A stretch of 64,000 nt of DNA. It comes from Canna indica (taxonomy: Eukaryota; Streptophyta; Magnoliopsida; Zingiberales; Cannaceae). The stretch is from NCBI GenBank assembly GCA_034359265.1, contig CP136896.1:18755501-18819500 (forward strand), in the 5' to 3' direction. The translations under genes were made by a program, and so were the position numbers. Positions 23,401-33,390 of the stretch are shown here, one piece after another (within the stretch, counting starts at the first letter, position 1; each line of letters opens with the position of its first letter). Below the pieces are notes generated by a model. That model saw only the letters and a program-made list of their open reading frames with translations, did no database searches and was not told where the DNA came from.

Positions 23401-26400
23401 TATCAAGCGGTAATGCCGTTGGCCACATGTTTCGGAATAATACCGCCCGGTTTGGGCGGTATTACATGCATAACGGGCGGTATACCGCCCGGTATGATCA
23501 ATAGTGACCCCAAACAGCTATAGAGTCGTTTGGGGCCGGGTTTGGGTTGTTTTGAGGGCTATATAAAGCCCCCATTAGGTACTGTTTGATACTGTATTAG
23601 GGTTTTTCACAGATACAAGAGAATCATTACATTAGAATTAATATAGGGTGACACAGGCCCACAACCCAAAGGGTCTAAAAAATTTCCGCCGAAGACTCTG
23701 CGTAGCGCAACATAAGACGTAGTGCCTTATATTAATTCTAATGTAATGATTCTCTTGTATCCGTGAAAAACCCTAATACAATACCAAATGGCTTTTAAAC
23801 ATTGTATTCATGTATTTGACATTTGAATATTGATTTTAAGCATTTCTTTATCAATTATATGGTTATTGGAGATTTGAAGTTATTTCTTAAAAAAAAAATC
23901 CACCGGTATGCAATTTCCGTACCGGACCGTACCGTGTGTCGGTACGGTACCGGTACCGGCCGGTGATTGAAATCGGTACCGGTACCGAGATTTTAAACCA
24001 TGTTTACGATTATAGCCGATTCGCTCGAGTGAAGGAGGGCAGCGATCCACCTGATTCACACTGTGGGGAACCCTCTAGCTTCTAGCAAACACAAGAGGAA
24101 ATCCGAGTTAATGCTATCAAACGCCTTTGTCATGTCCAGCTTGATTAGCATGGCATCCTGCTTAGACTTTTTGCAAAAATGGTCCAATTCTGAAGCATCC
24201 ATATAGCTATCAAGTGTAGATCTGCCTTGTAGGAAGGCACATTGAGAATTGTAGATCAACAAGTCAATATACTTTTTACGTCTCGTTGCGAGGATCTTCA
24301 TGTAGATCTTGATGATGCTAGAAGTTATGATGATGGGTCTGAAGAGGGACGGGTCATCCGCCCAGGTAACCTTAGGTATAAGGATGATGAAGGATTTGTT
24401 CAATCTGCTCAGGTCACCATTTCCATCCATAATCTCCCCGATCATCTTGAGGACATCCGATCCAATAGTGTTCTAATTTGCTATAAAAAACTCTATAGTG
24501 AGTCCATCAGGGATTGGTGCCTTATCTGCACCCATTAATTTAATGTAAGCTAGAATTTCATCCGCACTACATGGAACCTCTAGATCACCAAAATCGATAT
24601 GTTGAGGTGGATAGAGTTCTGATAAGTTTGCATTTAGAAACCGAGCCGAAGGGGACCCTAGGGATCCCTTAAAGAAGGAAGGAAACCCTCACTATGCCTT
24701 GGTCATCTTCAATTCTTTGCCCGTTGACCATTATGGAGTGAATCCAGTTTTTTCTTCTTCGGTCGGAAGCAATGCAGTGGAAAAATTTGGTGTTTCTATC
24801 ACTGTCTTTCAGCCACCTGGCCTTAGTCCATTGTTTCCCGTAGGTATTTTCTGCCTCATAGCAACTATCGAGATGTGTGAATAGAGGGGGAAGTAATAGA
24901 AGTACTAACTGTGCCATCCTCTCCGGAGGTTAGCCTCTCTTCGAGTTGTGCTTCAGTCTCCCAGATGTGCGCTTTGCTAGCAAATCGAACTTTTCCGCTC
25001 CAGATCGCACATTCTGTCGTAACAATCTACATTTCTTGATCCAAACATCCATGCGGGATTCCGTCTTGGCATCTGGGGAGGTCCAACATTCATTAACCAG
25101 TTCCAGAAAGCCGGGGTTCCGTAGCCAGAAGTGTTTGATTCTAAAGCTTCATTTTTGTCGGCTAGACTAGTCCAAGAGGATAATTGGAGCGTGATCGGAA
25201 AGCTTGGGATTCCGAACCCTGACCACGCACTTAGGAGCTAGGCCCAAGAGGCAGTCATTGACTAGAATGCGATCAAGCTGCGCCGACGAGGGAGGTGTTT
25301 GGTTGCTCCAAGTGAAGCGACGGCCTTAGAGGGGGAGGTCGGAGAAGTCGGAATCATTTATAAGTCTAACAAATCGGCCGGAGTCAACTGAGTTGCCCAA
25401 ACAGTTTAATCATTTATTCGCTGTCCTGGTCAGGTTAAAGTCACCCCTGACCATAGTGTCTAGATCATAATGAAGTAGCATGAGTGCTAGTTTCCGCCAA
25501 AAGCTCGCTTTATCGCGTCTATGCGGCAGGCCGTACACATTAAAAACACATAGCACCCTCATGGTACCCCAATTTCCGAGTTGACATTCGGTGTAGTGCT
25601 TGCCGATGGAAGAAGAGATACCCTCCCAAACATCTCTATCCCACGCTATTAGTTGCCCTCCCGAGAAACCCGACGAATTACGAAAAGAGAAGTCGAATCG
25701 TGAACAACCCGAAACACGTCGCATTTATACATCGTCAAAATTCTCAATTTTGGTCTCATTAATGCAAATCAGAGAAGAGCGATTAGCATTGATAAAAAGT
25801 TTCAACATAGCATGCTTGCTGGGCCTACACAAGTGACAAGCCCTGGATATTCCAAAACATGACACTTAACATGGATACACAAAAAGATTAAAAGAAGTAA
25901 ACTTCCTGTATCCGCACACAGCCGTTCATGTGCTCCCCTTTAAACGCCCATGCTACACATCTCCCTGTGCCGCCTCGGCCAACTGCGCCAATTCCTTAAT
26001 TGAGTCACAAGTAGCTGTGTCCGCATCAATGAACCCCAGCTCATTTAAGCGGTCGATCAAATCATTGTTTGAAAGATTCAGGACATCATCAGATTGGTCA
26101 ATGCCATTTGAAGCATCAGTCACTGCCGAGCGGCGGTTGTGAGGAGCACGAGGTGCGGGAGAGATAGAACAGTTCCGTTCCTTGCGAAGCATTGCTCTTT
26201 CCAAAGAGCCACGAAGCCGGTCTTTCTTAACCAAGAGCCTCACACTGCGATGAGGACCCAAGGCGGCGGACAGGGAGAAGCCGCCCGTTGCGGTGGAGGT
26301 AGAGATGCCCCCCCTCCTTTCCACGTGCCTTCGCCCCTGGCCGGAAGGAACCACTTGCACCCCTTTGTGCCGGAGCAGATTGACACCCTCCCCTGTCAAG

Positions 26401-29400
26401 GCTGACGAAAAACGAAACTATGGACACGAAGAGGGCGATTTGATTCCATTGGAAGCGAACGAGAGCGTGGAAGAGGATCAGAAGGAATGCGAGAGGGAGG
26501 AGTGACAGTGTTAATGGGAGTATAAGAAGGGGTCTGAGAAGACGTGCTGGGAAAGGAAGAGGACAAGCGATGAGCGCTCTTCGAAGCCATCGATGTCTTG
26601 CCCAAGCAAAAGCCTGCCGATGTGACCTGACCTCAAGCAGTGGAAACACACGATGCGAGATGGGCAGTAGAAGGACAAGTGACCTTGCTCAAAACAACGA
26701 AAGCAACACCGCTCTGAGTGAAGCCGACTGACAACCTCAGAGAAAGTACACGAGGCCATCCCAGAGAGGTTTGGGGCTTAGCGCAGGGGGGGAGGAGGCG
26801 GCTAGCAGACTACATCTGCGAAAGAACGTCTACTCGAAGTACGCAGTGAGTCGAGACTTGGGGATGGAACGGGGTGGAGAGGCACGGAAGGAGCAGAGTT
26901 GAAGGAAGGAGCAGAGGCCTTAGCAGGCAGAGTCGAAGGAAGGAGCAAAGAGCAGACCCGTGCTCGGTCTCTACGAGGTGTTCACCTTACCTGTGAGGGA
27001 CGCCGACCGGCGGCACTGACCTTCCGGGAGGTCCAACGAAATCCTATTGCAACGTCCTTCATCTCCAGTTTTGTCGCTCGATTCTTCTATCCCGAATTTG
27101 ATATGAGTGTGAATGTGAGTCTCTGCCTCTTTCCATTTATATGTGGCTCCATGCAAACACATGTTGGATACACCTTTTGTTGCCCCTCTCTCATTTTCTG
27201 CTATGCATATAACAATGAGAGAGGTGGCTTGTACTATCTAATGACCCTTTCTAATCCATAGTGTTGGTTCTAGTCAATTTCATAAATAAGGATGACAATA
27301 GGTTGGATATATATATGAAATTGAAACTGTTCACCAACTTACTATTTAAATTCATATTCAAAATCGATTGGATAGTAAATTTGCTAACTGAAATTGGTAT
27401 TTATTAGTTATCAGTTGGATACCTAGAAATTGGATCCCATATACTAGGTATTCAAAATATTCTGACATGATAAAACTTGCTAATAATTTTTTAAAAAATC
27501 TCTATTTTCATCTATGATTCACATGATAAAAAACTACAACAATAATCAGTAGTAGGAATTGACAATATGAGATTTGAAGATTTGAGGGAAAAGTAGGTAA
27601 AGAGTAATGGAGGATTGGGTAATCAATGATTGTATATTACTAATCATGTTAACTACTTAACCCCAAATCCCATATAATTGTATATTATGTAAATATATAA
27701 TATGTAATTTAAAATATCTAATGCAGGACTTTTATCCATAATCGAAATGTTTTTGAAATAGGTTTTGAAATTCAAAATCCAAATCCCTTTACAAACCCGG
27801 TTTTTGTGGGTTGGATAGTTATGCATTCACTTAAAACCAAACCAAATTGCTATCCCTATTCCTGAACAAACCCAAGCTCGAACCACCCTACTTTGATTAA
27901 TAAATCGATTGGGTTCAACCAACTCAATCTAAGTTATATAAAAACCATAATTTAAGCCCTACTTTAAAATATGAATTTTTAATTTGGTCCAACACAAGCT
28001 GATTAAGTTAAACTAAAGCTCAAATTTTAAATAAAAATGAGGAAAAATTCAGGGCACGACATTTTGGCCTGGGAAGCAATTAAATAGTCCTTGAAACTTT
28101 GACAGCCAATATGCATGATCACATAGTTGAATATTTTCTTGTTTATTATTTATGTTCTTCTTTTCTTGTATATATATTAAAAATTGTAGGTCCTGTGGCT
28201 ATTCATAGCAAATGAGAAATGTATAAGTTTTTCTCTACCAGTTAAAAATTTGAAAATGCTTATTTGATAAAGTGCAAACCTAAGGTAGTGTTTGGTTGGA
28301 TGGAGTAGATGAGGAATGAAATACTATTCCTTATGCCTCACTTATTCTCTTTTATGGTTGCAACTTACATACAATGAATAGGTGAGCCATAAGGAATAGA
28401 TAATGAATACTATTCCCTATGCATAATGAATACTATTCCAGTATTCCCTATGCATAATGAATACTATTCCTTACCTCGACCCATGGAATAGTATTCCTCA
28501 TCTATTCCTTATGATATTTTTTAATATTGTTCTTCAATATTTATAATATTACACAATAATATAAAAATTAAATTGTTAAATTAATTTTAATAATTGCATA
28601 TCATAAATAAATAATTATTGTTTTATTATCAAATATTATTTTAATATTTATTTTTTAAGATTCAATTAATTTTTATGAAAATAAAATAAATAATATTTTT
28701 TTATTATTTTACATTAATCCTTATTTCTATTATGTTGTCATTAATTTGATTAGATTATAATATTTATTATATTTTTAGAAGGGTATTTTAGTTATTTCTC
28801 TCACTATTCCTTGTTTAATTCTAATGTCAACCAAACAAGATAATACTATTCCTTGTATATTACATTCCTTATATATTCTATTCTTTGTCTATTCTTATTC
28901 CTTATGATTTTATTCCATCCAATCAAACGCTACCTAAGTGCCGGAGTAAGGTTTGTCCTGCATGATCTAGGTGAATAAAGTTTGACCTTATCTCTTTGGG
29001 CAATGCTTGTTTGATATGTTTTGTTTTAGTTTGCCTTAGAGTTATCTATAAACCAAAGATAACTAAAATTTCATAATATCCAGCTGGTGGGAGTTGTGGC
29101 TGTTGAAGTTACTGGAGGACCGACCATTGATTTTGTTCCAGGAAGACGGGTATGCAATAAGGCATTATCTCAATGATTGGTTGGTTCTCATAATTCCATG
29201 TTGGATAATACATTTATTTTATTGTACCAGGATTCGTCAGTTTGCCCAAGAGAAGGAAGACTTCCTGATGCTAAGCAAGGTTTTAGCTTGAATTAATTCT
29301 CTTAGTTTTGTACTCTGCATGCAGTAAATACTGAATAGTTGATATTAGTATACAACATAAATGTCTACTTGGTGTTCATGATTTTTGTGCTAGATTTTAG

Positions 29401-30506
29401 ATGATATGTGAAAAAGTTTATATTTTGAGCTATATGATATGATATTTTAAAGTTTTAGATTCTTTGACGATAATATATTCAATTTCCAAATACTCAATTA
29501 TGGAATGAAAAATTGTTCATCTTCTTGCTTGAGCTATAGAAATTTTGTTTACATGAATGATGAAAAATATATTTTCTTTGTTTTATTTGAATTTTATGAG
29601 TGTTCTTGGTTGTATTTTATTGGAAATGCCAATACCTATTGATTTTTGATGAGAATTATTATTTTATGTCCTTTACCTACAGGAGTACCCCATTTGAGAG
29701 ACATCTTTTATAGGATGGGTTTAACAGATAAGGATATCGTGACACTTTCTGGCGGCCACACGCTGGTATCTTTTATACTATTAATATTTAGAGGCACTCC
29801 ATGATGAATTATAATTTCCTCTAACTCATACTTTATCTGTCTCTTGAAGGGAAGAGCTCATCTTGATAGATCAGGATTTCAAGGTCAATGGACCAGTGAA
29901 CCCCTCAAATTTGATAACTCTTATTTCATGTAAGAATTAACACAAACATGAATTATTTGGAGTCCAAAAATACTTCATAAATCATTTCTATTATCGTTCA
30001 GTGCACAATAATTTGAATTTGATAGATAAATCTCCTTAAAATGGTTATTTAACAGTGAATTGCTCAAGGGGGAAACCGAGGGACTTCTGAAGCTTCCAAC
30101 TGACAAGGCCTTGTTGGATGATCCAGAGTTTAGACGCTATGTTGAGCTGTATGCTAAGGTATTGCTTGAACAGTTGTTGGGTCATTAATTTGTTGGTTAT
30201 TCTGAAATTCCTTTTCTATGTGCATGTTATAGTATTTATTTAGTTCGACCTTTTCTTAGTTTCAATTACTTGTTCTGCTTTTAATTCTGAAATTTTTTCT
30301 TTTGCTAGGACGAAGATCTCTTTTTCAAAGATTATGCAGAGTCACACAAGAAACTATCTGAGCTGGGTTTCACTCCGAGACAATCGGGTTCTGCTGGCAA
30401 GACAATTGCGAATAGTGCTGTGTTAGCACAAAGTGCTTTCGGAGTAGCCGTTGCCGCTGCTGTTGTGATCTTGAGTTACTGCTACGAAGCAACTAGGAGA
30501 AAATGA
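17493..30506 (+). CDS. APX: ascorbate peroxidase, peroxisomal-membrane type (9 exons)
   Basis: Haem peroxidase reducing H2O2 with ascorbate. Exons: 17493-17605, 19344-19468, 20412-20461, 29084-29149, 29231-29279, 29683-29765, 29850-29929, 30056-30158, 30309-30506. All introns are GT-AG; total 867 nt, 288 aa, close to Arabidopsis APX3. Visible residues are distal Arg36, Trp39 and His40 in RLAWHDAG, proximal His160 in LSGGHTLGRAH, Trp176 in GQWTSEP and Asp205 in LPTDKALL. These match the distal, proximal and Trp-Asp sites known in pea APX. Residues about 261-279 form a hydrophobic helix followed by RRK at the C-terminus, the tail-anchor plus basic cluster that sends APX3-type enzymes to the peroxisomal membrane. 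There is no leader peptide. Intron 3 (20462-29083) is enlarged by nested transposons. A broken partial copy lies at 61120-64000. Confidence 0.96.
20880..21137. repeat. AGCTCGA-rich repeat remnant in APX intron 3
   Basis: Clustered AGCTCGA, CTCGAGCT and AAGCTC words on both strands resemble the word-filled MITEs elsewhere in this window. I find no terminal repeats or target duplication, so its class is uncertain. Confidence 0.35.
21630..21682 (-). other. tRNA-like segment 1 in hAT MITE
   Basis: The minus strand has TGGTTGAGGTGATA, an A-box-like stretch, followed about 24 bases later by AAGTTCGAATCTTG, a B-box-like stretch. It is too short and divergent for a working tRNA. Confidence 0.45.
21770..21822 (-). 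other. tRNA-like segment 2 in hAT MITE
   Basis: The minus strand has GGTGGTTAAGATGC (A-box-like) and CAAGTTCGAATCTT (B-box-like), in the same layout as segment 1 and 138 bases away. Confidence 0.5.
23240..24002. mobile_element. hAT-like MITE, GGTACCGG-word type, with internal hairpin
   Basis: This 763-bp element interrupts the LINE-1 reverse transcriptase. Its ends are CATGGTTTAAAAT and the exact complement at the right. The 8-bp target duplication TTTACGAT (23232-23239 and 24003-24010) is perfect. Both halves are dense in CCGGTA, TACCGG and GGTACCGG words. The termini do not start with TAGGG, so membership in hAT rests only on the 8-bp duplication. Confidence 0.85.
23585..23788. repeat. long inverted repeat (hairpin) in the MITE
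   Basis: The arms, 23585-23647 and 23725-23788, are about 63 bp, nearly perfect complements with a few mismatches, and are separated by a 77-bp loop. The arms contain TTAGGGTTTTTCAC and its complement. A transcript would fold into a long stem. Confidence 0.85.
24056..24445 (-). pseudogene. LINE-1 reverse transcriptase, fingers/palm part
   Basis: Contains [47 protein letters not shown] and [13 protein letters not shown], in the order of non-LTR RT motifs. It is interrupted just downstream by the hAT element at 23240-24002. RT resumes on the other side with the QGDP box. Confidence 0.85.
25410..25724 (-). pseudogene. LINE-1 endonuclease segment
   Basis: This APE-type endonuclease fragment has [24 protein letters not shown] and GDFNLTR. 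The last is the conserved Asp/Asn catalytic motif of LINE and exonuclease III families. Flanking parts are in other frames. Confidence 0.8.
26511..26759 (-). pseudogene. LINE-1 ORF1 zinc-knuckle segment
   Basis: The frame contains [14 protein letters not shown], a perfect CX2CX4HX4C knuckle. A second copy, [12 protein letters not shown], has lost its last Cys. Such knuckles bind RNA in plant LINE ORF1 proteins. Downstream minus-strand frames to about 25950 are Ser/Arg-rich and likely the rest of ORF1, frame-shifted. Confidence 0.75.
27287..27858. mobile_element. probable hAT-type MITE in APX intron 3
   Basis: The ends TAAGGATGACAAT and (complement of the right end) TAGGGATAGCAAT are similar to the other TAGGG elements here. 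The flanks TTCATAAA (27279-27286) and TTCCTGAA (27859-27866) agree at 6 of 8. GGTTGGATA-type words occur near both ends. It is old and degraded. Confidence 0.65.
28284..28934. mobile_element. Tourist-like (PIF/Harbinger) MITE
   Basis: This 651-bp element has ends GGTAGTGTTTGGTTGG and complement GGTAGCGTTTGATTGG, flanked by TAA (28281-28283 and 28935-28937). The 3-bp TAA duplication and TGTTTGGTT end are typical of Tourist MITEs. Its interior contains direct repeats of GAATACTATTCC. It lies about 150 bp before APX exon 4. Confidence 0.88.
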
Positions 30507-30552
30507 ATTCTCTTAGGCTCAATGTCACTTCCAAATATTTAGTACATCCAAA

Positions 30553-30558
30553 AATAAA
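30553..30558 (+). terminator. poly(A) signal AATAAA of APX
   Basis: AATAAA 47 bases after the stop codon, within a T-rich 3' UTR. Confidence 0.5.
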
Positions 30559-31238
30559 TGCTTTTACTGTAACAATTATTCTAATTGATGGTATGCTACA
30601 ATTTTAGATCTCTACTAGAGAAATGTGATTGTGAACTGAACTTGAAATCTTCAATATTATTTTGAACTAATAGAACTTACGGCTTGTGAGCTTGGTATAA
30701 GCTTAAACTGGTGTTGTCTGCAGCAAAAACTAAAGTGACACATGATTAGTTGTTGCTGCCGTATATATCCTTAATGGTTCTGTTGGGCTTTACTGGATTG
30801 AAGAATAGGATAGGATATGATAGGATAATAATTGGTGTGTTGGATAAGTTTTTTTCTTTTTAAAATCCAGTGTATCGAATGTAATATTAAATTTATATTT
30901 GTTTGATTCATGTACTAAATAAATATTGTATATATTATCCTATGAAACAAATATATCATAATATAGTGTATATATTATCCTATGAAATAAATGTCCTAAA
31001 AATATCTGATATGTCATGTTTTTACTGCAGATATAAAGGTTGCTATTCTGTACGTGGCACTTAATTCATCACATGTTATGGCAATCTTTCAACATTTCCC
31101 CATACTCATTGTTCTTGAACTTCATTCCTCCAGTGATGAATCAAAACTTAATCCTCATTTTTCCTTTTCTTTTTCAAGGTCTTAATGTACACAGCATATC
31201 CATCCATAAAAAAATAAGTTGCGATGAACATGAAAAAA
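30559..31238. other. AT-rich intergenic sequence after APX
   Basis: No gene is seen. TATCCTATGAAAYAAAT recurs near 30940, 30980 and again at 31680, suggesting remnants of a common MITE, but no boundaries are found. Confidence 0.45.
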
Positions 31239-31466
31239 ACTTGTATGGGCAGCCTGCCCATATAAGGTTCTATGGACTGAGTGGATATAGACTTCAAACG
31301 ACTGAATATGAATAGAAAGAGAATGAATATGTTCATATCCATTCCCTTTCTATTCATATTCAGTTACTGAACATATTCATTCCCTTTCTATCTATATTCA
31401 GTCGATTAAAGTTCATATCCACTCGTTCATAAGTTTTCTATGGGCAGGCTGCCCGTCCATAGAAGT
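31239..31466. mobile_element. short inverted-repeat element (candidate MITE)
   Basis: The left end, ACTTGTATGGGCAGCCTGCC, is matched by the complement of the right end, ACTTCTATGGACGGGCAGCC. Homology extends about 50 bp inward (GAGTGGATAT in both arms). The middle repeats ATTCATTCCCTTTCTAT. I find no target duplication, so its class is open. Confidence 0.6.
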
Positions 31467-31959
31467 TGCACTCAACAATTTTGCATGAAACGAAGTCATG
31501 TCATGTCAAATTTTGTTGGCTTTGCAGACGTGAGAATTGAATATTTAATAGTTCATTTATTTCTAGATAGAATTTTTTTAATCTTGCATACATTAAATAT
31601 AATATTAATTTTATTTTCTTCTAATTTATGCATTAAACAAATATTTAATTAAAACTTATTTCTTATTTCATTATTTTTATCCTATGAAATAAATATGTCT
31701 TAAGTCTTTATTAGCTAAGTTATGTAACAGAAATGATTAAAAATCTGAAGAATTTTCCTCCGTCATTGAAAGTGAATCAAGTGGAGTTATAAGCATGAAA
31801 TAGGGTTTTTTGTTTTGTTTTTTCAGAAAAAAGAGCTACTTCAAATTAACGAACAAAATCGGGACCACAACAGTCCCTTGCAATAATGTTTTGGAGCTCT
31901 AGGGGTCTCACATGAGACCAAACCTGTGAGACACCATTCAAACGACCAAAATTTGCAAC

Positions 31960-32334
31960 CTAATGGACTACTTTATTACATTGTTTGAAAATAAAATTGA
32001 AGCAAATATTATTGCAAGCCAATGAGAATGAAGAGATATCATCAAAGTCAGCTTGCACGCGCCAATCTGGGCAGCTCTTTTGCTTCAAACATTCCACAAG
32101 AGTTTTGGAATCGGACTCAATGATAACATGGTGATATCTTTCCTGCATTACAACCACCAAATATTGTTTAATGACAAGTTTTTCAGCATGCAAAACAGAC
32201 TTAACATTAACCAATAAGCATTCAACATAAATAACATTACCCTTATGGTTTCCGGCAACAATACCCACGGTAGAAGAATCAGTAGTAAATGAAACATCAC
32301 AATTTATTTTAATGCAATCTAAGAGAGGAGGCAT
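31960..32334 (-). pseudogene. LINE-2 RNase H domain
   Basis: IKINCDVSFTTDSSTVGIVAGNHKGN starts an RVT_3-type RNase H. The usual Asp at the first motif is present as NCDVSF, and ESDSKTLVECL carries the later acidic motif. The frame is open for 124 codons. It lies at the 3' end of LINE-2. Confidence 0.82.
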
Positions 32335-33390
32335 CCATTTGCAAATGATTGAATTTCTATCTTTAGCTTTGCCCTCGGTTTTAAATTGGAATCAAGGAAG
32401 CCGACATACGAAATTATTTTTCTCACTATGCAGAAGGGGGAAAGTTGCCTAGCTAGTCTGATGCAGTCTCTCATTTCTCCCAAACCAGATGAACCACCAT
32501 AAAACGACAACTAATCTTTTTATCGAGCAACAAATTGAATCATCACTCAAGATAAGAAGATTGTTACCAAGTATCCATGTTTGTCTATTTGGCAGCATGA
32601 TTCTAAAGTAAGATTGCAAACTGTTCCAAATCTCAATAGAAAAAGGACAATGGCAAAACAAATGTTCAAAATTTTCCTAACAGTTTGGTAGAAAATACAT
32701 AAGTTACTAGAAACCAGTTTTAAATCATAAAGTCTAGCTTTGGTAAGCAAGCGGCCATGCATCAATTTCCATAAGAAAATCTTTATTTTTTCAAGAATAT
32801 TTAAAGACCAAATAATAGACCAATTAAGAGAAGTGTCAAAAATAAAAGAATCATGCTTGAGGAGAAAGGAGTAGGCTGAAGCAATGGTAACATTTCCCTC
32901 TTTGCTTTCAGTCCAAATTATTTTATCCTCATGGGGTGTTAAAGGAAGCCCAATCATCGAAATGAATGCGCCCAGCTCATGAGAAAACATAGCATTACAA
33001 ATATCATAATTCCAATGTTGATATGTAATGAGGCAATTAACAGTCATATCAGAATTAATCAGATCCATATTAATGAATGTGGGCTTCATGCTAAACGGGA
33101 GATCTAAAGCCCAAGAGTCATTCAAGATAGAGGTGTTGGTTCCAGATCTAATAACATGATGGAAACCAAGGCTAAACTTTTTAAAAGCCTTGACAAAAAG
33201 TCTCCAAGACCAGGAGGAAGAGGCAGGGGCAATGACATTGTCAGTATTGTCAAAGGGTACTTATGTTTCACAAGTTGCAGCCACATATTGTCAGTATTGT
33301 TTAAATAGGCAGCCACTCTTTTGGCATTGAGGGAAAGGCTTTGGAGATATACATTGTGGACACCAAGGCCACCATTGATTTTAGGGGGAC
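32319..33390 (-). pseudogene. LINE-2 RT C-terminal and zf-RVT region
   Basis: PPKINGGLGVHNVYLQSLSLNAK is the conserved segment after LINE RT. Further down are the ANSWALDLPFSMKP-like linker, the zf-RVT region (SYSFLLKHDSFIF, KIKIFLWKLMHGRLLTKARL) and FCHCPFSIEIWNSL. The pieces are in different frames. Confidence 0.78.

Larger units (their letters stand above)
21152..27095 (-). mobile_element. LINE-1: L1-type LINE in APX intron 3, with two hAT insertions
   Basis: A 14-bp target duplication, ATTTGATATGGGTG (21138-21151) and ATTTGATATGAGTG (27096-27109), differs at one base. A T-rich tract starting at 21152 is the 3' poly(A) end on the minus strand. In minus order: ORF1 knuckle region (26759-26600), endonuclease with GDFNLTR near 25430, RT with [25 protein letters not shown] and [10 protein letters not shown] (24445-24056), QGDP box near 23185, the degraded box CANDFMVF (about 23060-23040) and the zf-RVT tail (22949-22090). 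hAT MITEs sit at 21455-22079 and 23240-24002. Stops and frame changes show it is dead. Orientation is opposite to the host gene. Confidence 0.93.

Noticed and set aside
23326..23523. Gly/Pro/Ile-rich + strand frame
   Set aside because: Product of repeated CCGGTAT/GGGCGGTAT words of the MITE at 23240-24002.
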